Positions 25,372-33,650 of a DNA stretch of 64,000 bases are shown piece after piece. The translations under genes and the position numbers were made by a program. Numbering within the stretch: position 1 is the stretch's first letter; each line of letters opens with the position of its first letter. This stretch comes from Halieaceae bacterium (lineage in GTDB: Bacteria > Pseudomonadota > Gammaproteobacteria > Pseudomonadales > Halieaceae), in the NCBI GenBank assembly GCA_028282105.1, contig JANQIO010000178.1, positions 1 through 64,000 on the forward strand. Direction: 5' to 3'. The notes beneath the pieces were generated by a model that made no database searches, had not been told where the DNA came from, and saw nothing but the letters and a program-made list of their open reading frames with translations.

Positions 25372-26442
25372 GTGAGAGCATATTTAGTAGTAGGCGCCCT
25401 GTTGCTAGTGATTTTCGGCTCCATCGGCGGCTACCTCTACACCAAGTTCTCGGCGCTTGCCGCAATGGACTTCAGCCCCCCTCCAGTTACCATCGCGGTT
25501 GCCACCGCGCAAGGTGAAACCTGGGATCGCTACCTGGAAGCAGTGGGTACCGTGCGCGCAGTTCGCGGTGTTGAACTGACCGCCGAGACCGCCGGTGAGA
25601 TCACCGCCATCGAGTTCGACAGCGGTGACCAGGTGGAGTCCGGCGAACTGCTGCTGGTGCTGAATGACGAAGTGGAACAGGCCGCACGCCGCAACGAGAT
25701 CGCCTCGGTGGAACTGGCGGAGGTGCTGTTCAAGCGCGACGCCGACCTGGTCACCAAGAATTCCGTTTCCCAGAGCCAGTACGACCGCTCCAAGGCCGAC
25801 CTGGCCAGCGCCCGCGCCCAGCTTGCCGAGACCGAAGCGCGCATCCGCAACAAGCGCATCTACGCGCCTTTCGCGGGCACCGTCGGTATCCGCCAGGTGG
25901 ACGTGGGCGACTACATTTCCCCGGGCACGGAGATCGCCACCCTGCAGGACCAGAGCCAGCTCGAGGTGGACTTCACCTTGCCCGACCGCTACGCACCGCG
26001 CATGCGCCCGGGGCTGCCGATACGCCTGTCGGTCAACGCTTTCCCTGAGCGGGCCTTCCCCGCCGAGCTGGTCGCACTGGACAGCGCCGTGGACCCCAGC
26101 ACCCGTAACTTGCTGCTGCGAGCCCGCATTCTCGACAACCAGGGCCTGCTGCCGGGTATGTTTGCCATCCTGAAGCTGGACCTGCAGGACACCATGGATG
26201 TGGTCACCGTGCCGGAAACGGCTGTGACGTATTCCCTGCAGGGGAATACTGTGTACGTGATTGAAAACACCGAGGACGGCGGCATGACCGCGGTCTCGCG
26301 CATCGTCAAAGTGGGCGAAACCCGCGATGGCCGCACCGCCGTGCTGGAAAACCTGTCAGCCGGCGAACGCGTGGCAACCGCCGGGCAGAACAAGCTCTAT
26401 CGCGGCGTGCGCGTGTTGCTGGATGAGGACGTGGCCCTCTAG
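25372..26442 (+). CDS. RND efflux periplasmic adaptor (membrane fusion protein)
   Basis: A 356-residue adaptor of HlyD/AcrA type. The GTG at 25372 is preferred over the track TTG at 25342: AAGGA lies 7 bases before it and the protein then opens with an N-terminal anchor (AYLVVGALLLVIFG). A lipoyl half (VELTAETAGEITAIEFDSGDQVESGELLLVL), a short alpha-hairpin, the second lipoyl half (IYAPFAGTVGIRQVDVGDYISPG) and beta-barrel regions follow. No lipobox is seen. It links the inner-membrane pump to an outer-membrane channel; no TolC-like gene is present in this operon. Confidence 0.94.
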   Translation: MRAYLVVGALLLVIFGSIGGYLYTKFSALAAMDFSPPPVTIAVATAQGETWDRYLEAVGTVRAVRGVELTAETAGEITAIEFDSGDQVESGELLLVLNDEVEQAARRNEIASVELAEVLFKRDADLVTKNSVSQSQYDRSKADLASARAQLAETEARIRNKRIYAPFAGTVGIRQVDVGDYISPGTEIATLQDQSQLEVDFTLPDRYAPRMRPGLPIRLSVNAFPERAFPAELVALDSAVDPSTRNLLLRARILDNQGLLPGMFAILKLDLQDTMDVVTVPETAVTYSLQGNTVYVIENTEDGGMTAVSRIVKVGETRDGRTAVLENLSAGERVATAGQNKLYRGVRVLLDEDVAL

Positions 26443-26459
26443 GCCCGCGGAGGTCGCTG

Positions 26460-29400
26460 ATGCGCTTTACCGACACCTTTATCAAACGCCCCGTGCTGGC
26501 CGTGGTGGTCAGCGCCCTGCTGTTGATGCTGGGCCTGCAGGCGATGGTGCAGTTACAGGTACGCCAGTTTCCCGACGTCGAGAAATCCCTGATTCTGGTA
26601 AGCACAGCCTACCCGGGTGCCAGCGCACGCACGGTGCAGGGCTTTGTTACCGACCCGCTGCAGCGCCGCATCGCCGCCGCTGAAGGTGTCGAATACATCA
26701 CCTCTTCCAGCGACCCCGGCGTTTCCAATATTTCCGTGCAGGTACGCCTGGGCGAAGACGCCACCCAGGTGATGACGGAGGTGATCGCCAAGGTCAACGA
26801 GGCCAAGTTCGAGCTGCCCCAGGAAGTGGAAGACCCGATTGTGACCAACACCTTCGGCGACGATGCCATGCTCTATATGGCGTTCCTCAGCAAGCAGATG
26901 TCGATTCAGCAGATTACCGACTACGTGCGCCGCAATATCCAGCCGGAACTGTCCACCCTGGATGGCGTGGGCGAGGCCAAGGTGCTGGGCGACCGCGAGT
27001 TTGCCATGCGGGTGTGGCTGGATCCGGCGCGCATGGCCGCCTTTGGCGTCACCGCCACCGATGTCACCGATGCGATTCGCGAGCAAAACGTGATCTCCGC
27101 CGCCGGCACCACCCGCGGCGCCCTGGTCCGCGCCAGTGTGGATGCGGAAACCGACATGCAGCGCCCCGAAGACTTCGAGGGCATCGTGATACGCCAGGAC
27201 GAGGAGCGCCGGGTGCGGCTCGCCGATGTGGCGGAACTGGACCTCGCCAGCGCCAACTACGACTCCGCCACCTTCTCCAGCGGCCGCGACACCGTGTTCC
27301 TGTCTATCACGCCGGCCCCCGGCGCCAACCCGCTGGAAGTGGCGGAACGCGTGAAGTCCACCATGCCCGCCCTGTCCGAGGAAATGCCCGCGGACCTGGA
27401 GGTGTTCTACGACTCCGATGCCAGCATCTTCATCCAGGAAGCGCTGAACGAAGTGCGCGCCACCATTTTCGAAGCCGCCATCATCGTTATTCTGGTGATT
27501 CTGGTGTTCCTGGGCTCTGTGCGCGTGGTGTTGATTCCGCTGGTCGCCATTCCGCTGTCGCTGGTGGGCGTGCTGTTCCTGGTGTGGTTGCTGGGATTTT
27601 CCATCAACCTGCTTACCCTGCTGGCGCTGGTGATCGCCATCGGCCTGGTGGTGGATGACGCCATTGTGGTGGTGGAAAACGTGCATCGCCATATCGAGGA
27701 AGGCATGCAGCCCTTCGACGCCGCCATCCAGGGCGCTCGCGAAGTGGCCCTACCCGTGATTGCCATGACCCTGACCCTGGCGGCGGTGTATGCACCCATC
27801 GGTTTCCTGGGCGGGCTGACCGGTGTGCTGTTCAGCGAGTTCGCCCTGACCCTGGCCGGCGCCGTGGTGGTGTCCGGCATTGTGGCGCTGACGCTGAGCC
27901 CGATGATGTGCGCCTTTTTCCTCAAGGACCACGACCACCGGGGCGCCCCCGCCGACTGGCTGGACAGACAGTTCGAAGCCCTGCACGACGGCTACCAGGC
28001 GCTGCTGGAAAAGTGCCTCAACAACCGCGGCGCGGTGCTGGCTTTCGCCCTCACCATCCTGTTCAGCCTGCCGGTGCTGTTCGCCATCGCCCAGAAGGAA
28101 CTGGCCCCGGAAGAGGACTACGGCAGCCTGTTTATCGTCGCCACCCCGCCCGACTACGCCAGCGTGGACTACGTGAACTACTTCCTCGATGAGATGGTGG
28201 CGGTCTGGAAGCAGGTGCCGGAAGTGAGCCACTCCTGGCAGGTGAACAGCCCCGGGCAGGTGTTCGGCGGCGTGGAGTTGCTGACCTGGAGTGATCGGGA
28301 GCGCAGCCAGCAGGAGGTGCAGGCGGACCTGCAGGCGGGCTTCAGCACCATCAGCGGCCTGGAGATATTTACCTTTGGCTGGCCTTCCCTGCCGGGCACC
28401 GACGCCGGCCTGCCGGTGAACTTCGTGATTGCCAGCACCGCGGACTATGCGTCGCTTGACGCGGTGTCCGACCAGGTCCTGGCAAAGGCGCGGGAGTCTG
28501 GCCTGTTTGCCTTCGTCAACAAGACCCTGCGCTATTCGCGCCCGGAAGTGCGAGTCAAAATCGACCGCGACCTGGCGGCGCGGCTCGGCATCACCATGCA
28601 GGATATCGGCGATACCCTGCAGATCATGCTCGGGGAAGCCGAGGCCAACCGGTTCAGCATCGAGGGCCGCAGCTACAAGGTGATCCCCCAGGCTGACCGC
28701 GGCTTCCGGTTGACCAAGGAATGGCTGGAGCGCTACTACCTGCGCACCGAGTCCGGCACCCTGGTACCCATGTCCACCGTCATCGAACTCGACCAACGCG
28801 TGGAACCCAACAGCCTGACCCAGTACCAGCAGCTCAACAGCGTGACCGTACAGGGCTTCATGATGCCACCCAACTCGCTGGGCACTGGCCTTGAGTTCCT
28901 GCAGGAGGCGCTCGCAGAAGTGGCGCCGGTGGGCTACCGCGCCGGCTACGAGGGTGAATCGAGGCGCTTTATCCAGGAGAGCGAGAGCTTCGGTGTGCTG
29001 TTCGCGGTGTCGCTGATCTTCATCTACCTGGTGCTGGCCGCGCAGTTCAACAGCTTCCGCGACCCCTTCGTGGTGCTGGTGGCTGTGCCGCTATCAATCT
29101 TTGGCGCCGTGGTGCCTCTGGCGCTAGGCATCAGCACTCTGAACATCTATACCCAGGTGGGCCTGCTGACCCTGATTGGCCTGATCAGCAAACACGGCAT
29201 CCTTATCGTCGACTTCGCCAACCATATGGTGGAGCAAGGCATGAACCGCAAGCAGGCAGCCCTTGAGGCGGCGGCCCTGCGCCTGCGCCCGATCCTGATG
29301 ACCACCTTTGCCACCGTGCTGGGCGTGCTACCGCTGGTGATTGCCAGTGGCGCCAACTCGGTGAGCCGCTTTGCCATCGGCCTGGTCATTACCACCGGCA

Positions 29401-29534
29401 TGCTGGTGGGCACCCTGTTCACGCTGTTTGTGCTGCCGACCTTCTATCTGCCCTTCCTGAAGGAAAAGCCCAAGCCTGCCGCCGAGCCCGCCGACGCTGA
29501 GGCGGCTGAAACCGGCTTGGCGACATCTTCATGA
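26460..29534 (+). CDS. RND efflux pump permease (HAE1-type)
   Basis: A 1024-residue proton-driven RND transporter. It has the typical 12-TM plan with two large periplasmic loops. TM4 carries the proton-relay aspartates in IAIGLVVDDAIVVVENV, and TM6/TM10/TM11 signatures (GLISKHGILIVDFANH) are visible. It pairs with the adaptor 17 bp upstream, giving an efflux system for amphiphilic drugs or metabolites; the substrate is unknown. Its last codons overlap the start of a small monooxygenase gene by 4 bp, implying translational coupling. Confidence 0.96.
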   Translation: MRFTDTFIKRPVLAVVVSALLLMLGLQAMVQLQVRQFPDVEKSLILVSTAYPGASARTVQGFVTDPLQRRIAAAEGVEYITSSSDPGVSNISVQVRLGEDATQVMTEVIAKVNEAKFELPQEVEDPIVTNTFGDDAMLYMAFLSKQMSIQQITDYVRRNIQPELSTLDGVGEAKVLGDREFAMRVWLDPARMAAFGVTATDVTDAIREQNVISAAGTTRGALVRASVDAETDMQRPEDFEGIVIRQDEERRVRLADVAELDLASANYDSATFSSGRDTVFLSITPAPGANPLEVAERVKSTMPALSEEMPADLEVFYDSDASIFIQEALNEVRATIFEAAIIVILVILVFLGSVRVVLIPLVAIPLSLVGVLFLVWLLGFSINLLTLLALVIAIGLVVDDAIVVVENVHRHIEEGMQPFDAAIQGAREVALPVIAMTLTLAAVYAPIGFLGGLTGVLFSEFALTLAGAVVVSGIVALTLSPMMCAFFLKDHDHRGAPADWLDRQFEALHDGYQALLEKCLNNRGAVLAFALTILFSLPVLFAIAQKELAPEEDYGSLFIVATPPDYASVDYVNYFLDEMVAVWKQVPEVSHSWQVNSPGQVFGGVELLTWSDRERSQQEVQADLQAGFSTISGLEIFTFGWPSLPGTDAGLPVNFVIASTADYASLDAVSDQVLAKARESGLFAFVNKTLRYSRPEVRVKIDRDLAARLGITMQDIGDTLQIMLGEAEANRFSIEGRSYKVIPQADRGFRLTKEWLERYYLRTESGTLVPMSTVIELDQRVEPNSLTQYQQLNSVTVQGFMMPPNSLGTGLEFLQEALAEVAPVGYRAGYEGESRRFIQESESFGVLFAVSLIFIYLVLAAQFNSFRDPFVVLVAVPLSIFGAVVPLALGISTLNIYTQVGLLTLIGLISKHGILIVDFANHMVEQGMNRKQAALEAAALRLRPILMTTFATVLGVLPLVIASGANSVSRFAIGLVITTGMLVGTLFTLFVLPTFYLPFLKEKPKPAAEPADAEAAETGLATSS

Positions 29535-29824
29535 TCATCGTCCACGGCGCCATCGAGATCGACCCGGAGCACTGGGAACAGGCGATGGAGCTGTCACTGG
29601 CGCACGTGGAACGCTCCCGCCAGGAGCCCGGCTGCATCAGCCATGCCGTGCACATCGACGCCGAGAACCCCAACCGCCTGGTGTTCTTCGAGGAATGGGC
29701 AGATATGCAGGCACTGCAGACCCACTTCGAGGTGCCCGCCTCTGGCGAGTTCGTGGCACAGCTCAGCGGGCTCGCCACCAGCGAGCCAGAAATGCGGCTG
29801 TTCGATAGCGAGGCGCTGGGCTAG
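29531..29824 (+). CDS. Antibiotic-biosynthesis-monooxygenase (ABM) domain protein
   Basis: A 97-residue single-domain ABM protein of the dimeric ferredoxin-like fold. It reads IIVHGAIEIDPEHWEQAMEL, then EPGCISHAVHIDAENPNRLVFFEEWAD, the usual strand order. Family members are quinol or aromatic monooxygenases or act as ligand-binding proteins. The ATGA overlap with the RND permease places it in the efflux operon, so it may modify or sense the exported compound; that is inference. The next gene converges from the opposite strand. Confidence 0.88.
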   Translation: MIIVHGAIEIDPEHWEQAMELSLAHVERSRQEPGCISHAVHIDAENPNRLVFFEEWADMQALQTHFEVPASGEFVAQLSGLATSEPEMRLFDSEALG

Positions 29825-29828
29825 CGCG

Positions 29829-30206
29829 TCAGGCGAAGATAAACGCGTTCAGCTTGTTGCCATCCAGGTCGCGAAAATAGCCGGCGTAGAAGCCTTCTAT
29901 GCGCTGCCCAGGCGCGCCCTCGTCGGTGGCGCCCAGCTCCAAGGCCTTGGCATGGAAAGCATCCACCGCCTCCTTGGACTCCATACTGATCGCCGCCATC
30001 ACGCCGTTGCCGACGGTGGCCGGATTGCCGTCAAAGGGCGGCGTAATCGCAAACGCGGGCTCTTCCAGTGTGGTGCCCCAGGCAATAAAGCCGTTCTCGT
30101 CCTGAAATATCCGCGTGTGGCCAACGCTGCCAAGCAGCGCGTCGTAGAACGCCGCCGCTTTCTCCAGGTCGTTGGTGCCGAGGGTGACGTATCCGAGTCT
30201 TGCCAT
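29829..30206 (-). CDS. VOC/glyoxalase-fold protein
   Basis: A 125-residue vicinal-oxygen-chelate domain. It starts MARLGYVTLGTNDLEKAAAFYDALL and ends DGNKLNAFIF, the standard two-betaalphabetabetabeta plan. Members include glyoxalase I, dioxygenases and resistance proteins. Here the metal-ligand His of glyoxalase I is not evident in the first strand (YVTLGTND), so catalysis is uncertain. The close homologues I recall are labelled only VOC family protein. The gene is divergent from the GGDEF-EAL gene. Confidence 0.88.
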   Translation of the reverse strand: MARLGYVTLGTNDLEKAAAFYDALLGSVGHTRIFQDENGFIAWGTTLEEPAFAITPPFDGNPATVGNGVMAAISMESKEAVDAFHAKALELGATDEGAPGQRIEGFYAGYFRDLDGNKLNAFIFA

Positions 30207-30291
30207 AGTGAAACCTCCTTTTTGGCTGCTATTGATAGCATAGACAGTGAATTATGAGATTTGTGTAACACACGCTACCCCATGGGTCGGA

Positions 30292-30297
30292 TATAAT
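30292..30297 (+). promoter_or_regulatory. Candidate -10 box TATAAT for the GGDEF-EAL gene
   Basis: A perfect TATAAT in the divergent gap, 95 bases before the chosen ATG. No good -35 hexamer lies 16-18 bases upstream, so this would be an activator-dependent or extended promoter. Confidence 0.4.
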
Positions 30298-30305
30298 CTG
30301 CACGC

Positions 30306-30340
30306 CACATCGCGATAACTGCACAGTTCGCCGCGATGTG
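30306..30340. repeat. 9-bp inverted repeat in the leader of the GGDEF-EAL gene
   Basis: CACATCGCG and CGCGATGTG are exact reverse complements separated by 17 bases, directly after the TATAAT. It may be an operator or a leader hairpin. Confidence 0.4.
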
Positions 30341-30391
30341 AAACCACGGCTCTCGAATTCCAGCTACGTTGTATCGCGGTACCGCTTCACC

Positions 30392-31732
30392 ATGTCACGG
30401 CTGACACTTTTCGGCAGACCAGCTGCCACGCAGACCGACGCCCAGCCCACCACTGCGCCGGCCAACACCGATGCCCTCACCGGGCTGCACAGCCGTGAGC
30501 ACATCCTCAAGCTGTTGCCCAAGTTGTTATCCCGCCCCGCCGAGGACGGTGTACGGGCGCTGGTGCATATACGACCGGATCGCTTCGGCGAGATCGATGA
30601 ACGGCTGGGGCCGACCGCCAGTGACGCCGTGCTGCAAAAGCTCGCTGCCCGGCTCAAACAGATGCTTGCCACGAAGTGCCTCCTTGCCCGCTTCAGCGGC
30701 ACCGGTTTTCTGGCGCTGGTCTCGCGCCCGGACATTGCCGAGATCAGGAGCCTGGCAGAGAGTATTCGCGAGGATATCAGCGCAGAACTGTTTGAAATCG
30801 GGGCGCAGTCGACATCATTGACGGTGAGCATCGGCGTGGTGGTATTGCCCAAACTCCCCAAAAGCGCCGAGCAGTCCATCACCATGGCACAGGCCGCTAC
30901 TCGCGTTGCTCGCCAGGGGAGCGGCGACGCCGTGCACATCGATGAGCCAGACGACGCAGAGTACAAACAGGACACCGAAGCCTCGCGCTGGGCCAAGCGC
31001 ACCGCCGAGGCGCTGCAAAGCGACAGCTTCCGCCTGTTGTACCAGCCCATCGCCAAACTGGACGGCAGCAATTCCTTCAGCTTCGACGTGCTGATCCGCA
31101 TGATCGCGGAAGACGGCAAGGAGCTGCCCCCCGGCGACTTCCTGCCCGCAGCCGCCCAGGCCGGCCTGATGCCAGAGATCGACCGCTGGGTGATCAAGAA
31201 CGCCTTCAAGGTGGCCGCCGCCCGGCACGCCCGGGGCAAGAAAACCCGTATCTTCGTGCGCCTGGCCGAGGACACCCTGCGCGACAGCCACTTCGCCGGC
31301 TGGCTGGGCCTGGAAGCCCTCAAGCACCGCCTCGACCTCGACAGCGTGGTGTTGCAGATCCCCGAGGAAGTGATCGAACGCCGCCTCCCTGCCGTGCGTG
31401 AGCTGAGCGCCATCTGCAACGACATCCACCTGAAGCTCTCCATGGCCAGCTCAGGTGAGCAGCTGCGTTATCTCAACCTGGTGAGGGAACTCAATCTCGA
31501 CTTCCTGGTGCTGAACGGCAGCGAGGTCGGCAGCCTGGATTCACCGCAGCTCGAGCAGATGATCATCGCGGTCAAGGAAAACAACACCCGCGTTATCGCC
31601 TCGAGAGTGGAAGGCGCCGCCGCCATGTCACGGCTCTACCAGCTCGGCGTCGACTACGTCACCGGCTTCTACGTGCACCAGCCCGAGCAGGATATGGCCG
31701 ACGATGTGCACCTGACAGGCGTCGCAGAGTAG
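30392..31732 (+). CDS. Degenerate GGDEF-EAL protein, FimX-like
   Basis: About 446 residues from the ATG at 30392; an upstream in-frame GTG at 30338 is also possible. The N-terminal GGDEF domain (TGLHSREHILKLLPKLL onward) has FSGTGFL where GG(D/E)EF should be, so cyclase activity is unlikely. The EAL domain (FRLLYQPIAKLDG) has FDVLIRM in place of the catalytic ExLxR, and lacks other metal ligands, so phosphodiesterase activity is also unlikely. Both features match FimX-type c-di-GMP effectors that bind but do not turn over the signal and control type IV pili. There are no pilus genes in the window, so the role is inferred. Confidence 0.85.
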   Translation: MSRLTLFGRPAATQTDAQPTTAPANTDALTGLHSREHILKLLPKLLSRPAEDGVRALVHIRPDRFGEIDERLGPTASDAVLQKLAARLKQMLATKCLLARFSGTGFLALVSRPDIAEIRSLAESIREDISAELFEIGAQSTSLTVSIGVVVLPKLPKSAEQSITMAQAATRVARQGSGDAVHIDEPDDAEYKQDTEASRWAKRTAEALQSDSFRLLYQPIAKLDGSNSFSFDVLIRMIAEDGKELPPGDFLPAAAQAGLMPEIDRWVIKNAFKVAAARHARGKKTRIFVRLAEDTLRDSHFAGWLGLEALKHRLDLDSVVLQIPEEVIERRLPAVRELSAICNDIHLKLSMASSGEQLRYLNLVRELNLDFLVLNGSEVGSLDSPQLEQMIIAVKENNTRVIASRVEGAAAMSRLYQLGVDYVTGFYVHQPEQDMADDVHLTGVAE

Positions 31733-31956
31733 CCCGCAGCCCCTGATCGCGGCGCTACGCCATCACTCTCCTCTCAGAAAAAACACGCGGTGGCAGGCCA
31801 ATCGAAGGCGCGCTATGGTCTGTTACGTGAGCCCGGCATTATCCGAAAGTCTGAGTGCGTTGGGGAACTCAAAACCGAGCCGTGACATACCGAAACTACC
31901 GCAGGTGTTTTGCGCGGGCTATTCACCTGGCTGTTAGGCGCCCAATTGAGGCCATT

Positions 31957-32313
31957 ATGGAAATAGCAGATGTACTAACACTACTGGCGAGTAATCCGGA
32001 AGGATCCTTTCTGGAGTTTTCTCCATTCAATGGAAAGAGCTTTGGCACATGTAGTGTGACGGGTGTTTCACCTGGGTGGGAGATGCATCCGGATACTGAT
32101 GAGTTTTTCTATGTCATTGAGGGGACCGTGGAGATCACTCTCCTTGAAGCTGAACGCCAGCATTACATCGCACCGGCCGGCAGTTCATTTGTTGTTCCTC
32201 GCGGCGTATGGCACAAACCCGGGGCGCCCGAAGGGGCAAAATTCATCTACTTTACACCCGGGCAGTCACTGTATTCGGAGAGCGAGGACCCACGCATTGA
32301 AGACAACGCCTAA
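31957..32313 (+). CDS. Small cupin-domain protein
   Basis: A 118-residue single cupin. The start at ATG 31957 is chosen over the track start because the domain begins there. Cupin motif 1 appears around GWEMHPDTDEFFYVIEGTVEI and motif 2 around AGSSFVVPRGVWHKPGAP, with His and Glu metal ligands. Function is unassigned; such proteins are often dioxygenases, isomerases or binding proteins. Base composition here is visibly AT-richer than in flanking operons, and the gene overlaps the next one by 17 bp, suggesting an acquired two-gene cassette. Confidence 0.85.
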   Translation: MEIADVLTLLASNPEGSFLEFSPFNGKSFGTCSVTGVSPGWEMHPDTDEFFYVIEGTVEITLLEAERQHYIAPAGSSFVVPRGVWHKPGAPEGAKFIYFTPGQSLYSESEDPRIEDNA

Positions 32314-32662
32314 GCAAGTAATTGCAAAGTGGGTTGATTCATTCAACAGTGCTGATGCCGATGCATTGGCTAACTTCTATACGGCTGACGCAATCAACTA
32401 TCAGGTTGCAGAAAGTGAGATACATGGCCGAGACGCAATACGAGAAATGTTTGAGAGAGAGTTTGCGACGGCGGAGATGGTTTGTATCGTCGAGAACATC
32501 TTTGAAGATGGGGAATGGGCCATCCTCGAGTGGCGAGACCCTCTAGGCCTGCGAGGATGCGGCTTCTTTCATGTTATTGACGGCAAGATTGCGTATCAGA
32601 GGGGATATTGGGACAAGTTATCTTTTCTTCGCCAGCATGGACTCCCTATTCCACATGATTAG
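32297..32662 (+). CDS. SnoaL/NTF2-like protein
   Basis: A 121-residue NTF2-fold protein: QVIAKWVDSFNSADADALANFYTADAINYQ, then EIHGRDAIREMFEREF, ending in FHVIDGKIAYQRGYWDKLSFL. The track ORF begins inside the cupin gene. A TTG at 32297 with GAGG upstream gives a start that overlaps the cupin end by 17 bp; there is no in-frame ATG. SnoaL-like proteins are isomerases, hydrolases or small-ligand binders. With the cupin it forms a small acquired pair of unknown role. Confidence 0.8.
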   Translation: MKTTPKQVIAKWVDSFNSADADALANFYTADAINYQVAESEIHGRDAIREMFEREFATAEMVCIVENIFEDGEWAILEWRDPLGLRGCGFFHVIDGKIAYQRGYWDKLSFLRQHGLPIPHD

Positions 32663-32673
32663 TTGGCCCCCTG

Positions 32674-32739
32674 GCCAGTTGGGGCTATTCGCTCACTGCG
32701 CTCGCCGGGCGCAGCTACAGCTGCGCCGCAGCCCCTGGC
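32674..32739. repeat. Long imperfect stem-loop after the cupin/SnoaL pair
   Basis: GCCAGTTGGGGCT and AGCCCCTGGC are outer arms (two-base bulge). Inside lies GGCGCAGCT-AC-AGCTGCGCC at 32708-32727, a perfect nested stem. The shape is attC-like, but the core recombination boxes RYYYAAC/GTTRRRY are not found at its ends. Confidence 0.5.
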
Positions 32740-32791
32740 GTTCTTTTTGTAAATCGAGAAAAAGGTGACCAATCAGCTGAACCCGGCTTAA

Positions 32792-32962
32792 GCAATAATT
32801 GCCTGCTGCCGGCTGCTCAAACTAATTCAAGAAACAAGCCAAAATGCCGCAGAATTCCCAGGCCCGGGTTGGGAGCCGGTGTTTGAAAAACTGAATGAAG
32901 CGCTTCATAAGGCAAAGGAAGTTTTAGCTGCTCACGGCCCGGACCCCAAATACGTCGACTGA
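32792..32962 (+). pseudogene. Coding remnant, C-terminal fragment of an unknown protein
   Basis: An open frame of 56 codons after an in-frame TAA, with no ATG or GTG at its beginning. It reads LIQETSQNAAEFPGPGWEPVF, continues EKLNEALHKAKEVLAAHGPD and ends KYVD. The sequence is protein-like (amphipathic helix, no low complexity) and AT-richer than the flanks. It is most likely the tail of a broken gene; a non-standard start cannot be excluded. Confidence 0.5.
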
Positions 32963-33056
32963 GAATAAAGCACTCGCGCAAATTACAAGTCGAGGATGCA
33001 AGGGGTCCAAGAGGTAAGACTCTTTGATGCTCCCGCGGATACCAGCAAACTGCAAG

Positions 33057-33077
33057 TCAAGGAGTCTGACCCCTTGA
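33057..33077. repeat. Palindromic repeat TCAAGGAGTCTGACCCCTTGA, left copy
   Basis: A 21-bp near-perfect palindrome, matched by an inverted copy at 33610-33630 with one mismatch. The GGGGTCAGAC core recalls dispersed intergenic repeats I have seen in proteobacterial accessory regions. Confidence 0.7.
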
Positions 33078-33186
33078 TACCTGGGCTACCCTCGGGATAG
33101 TTCGCCTCGCTGCCCGGGACCGTGTATTCATGACTCTTGCGGCTTAGAATCAGTAAACTGATATAGAAACGCCAGATTCGTAGCCA

Positions 33187-33588
33187 ATGGAAGATACAAC
33201 AGCTTTCTCTACGCTTGCGCCAGCAGAGCTTCTCAGTCTCGCCAACGAATTCAATACGCTCGGCGGCACCTATTTTGCGATGTACCTAACTCTCGTTAGC
33301 GGGTATCTCGTTGCCGCATATCTCGCAGGTGCAAACTTGACTCGCGGTCAGGTGCGTCTGGTAAACGGCATGTTTACCCTGTCATCGATCTACTTCGTTT
33401 GGAGTACGATGACGATGTGGCTTGCGGGTGTATCCATTTACCTGGAAGCGGCAGATGAGGAATGGAAACGCAATCTGTATGTGACAGCGGGACTGAACTT
33501 ACTCCTCACTATAGCAATGATAGTGGGCATTATCGCGAGCCTGCATTTCATGCATGGCGTTAGGACTAGGGCAAACAGAGAGAATTGA
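33187..33588 (+). CDS. Small integral membrane protein, unknown
   Basis: A 133-residue protein with about three TM segments (roughly residues 30-50, 62-82 and 98-120) and short polar ends. No family is recognised. The gene sits exactly between the two inverted GGGGTCAGAC palindromes, with its own AT-richer composition, as if it were a small mobile unit. No strong ribosome site precedes the ATG. It overlaps the longer track ORF of the next gene but not that gene's likely start. Confidence 0.7.
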   Translation: MEDTTAFSTLAPAELLSLANEFNTLGGTYFAMYLTLVSGYLVAAYLAGANLTRGQVRLVNGMFTLSSIYFVWSTMTMWLAGVSIYLEAADEEWKRNLYVTAGLNLLLTIAMIVGIIASLHFMHGVRTRANREN

Positions 33589-33609
33589 GCCCGCCTTGCC
33601 TGCTCGAAT

Positions 33610-33630
33610 TCAGGGGGTCAGACTCCTTGA
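33610..33630. repeat. Palindromic repeat, right copy (inverted)
   Basis: TCAGGGGGTCAGACTCCTTGA, which equals the reverse complement of the left copy at 33057 with one difference. Together they bracket the membrane-protein gene over about 530 bases. Confidence 0.7.
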
Positions 33631-33650
33631 GAACGCAAAGGTTAGAGAGA

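Larger units (their letters stand above)
32663..33186. other. 524-base stretch with hairpins, a gene remnant and repeats
   Basis: No intact gene. It contains a long imperfect stem-loop at 32674-32739, an ORF remnant at 32792-32962, an interrupted GGGGTC...AGACTCTTTGA copy at 32999-33027 and a full palindromic repeat at 33057-33077. It looks like a recombination-prone patch. Confidence 0.6.

Noticed and set aside
26553-27692. 379-residue minus-strand ORF opposite the RND permease
   Set aside because: His/Gly-rich shadow of a real gene on the other strand; no ribosome site and no family resemblance.
31935-31957. GTTAGGC 15 bases before the cupin ATG, like the end of an integron attC site
   Set aside because: Only one half-site is present; I find no matching GCCTAAC-type box upstream, and no integrase gene is in the window.
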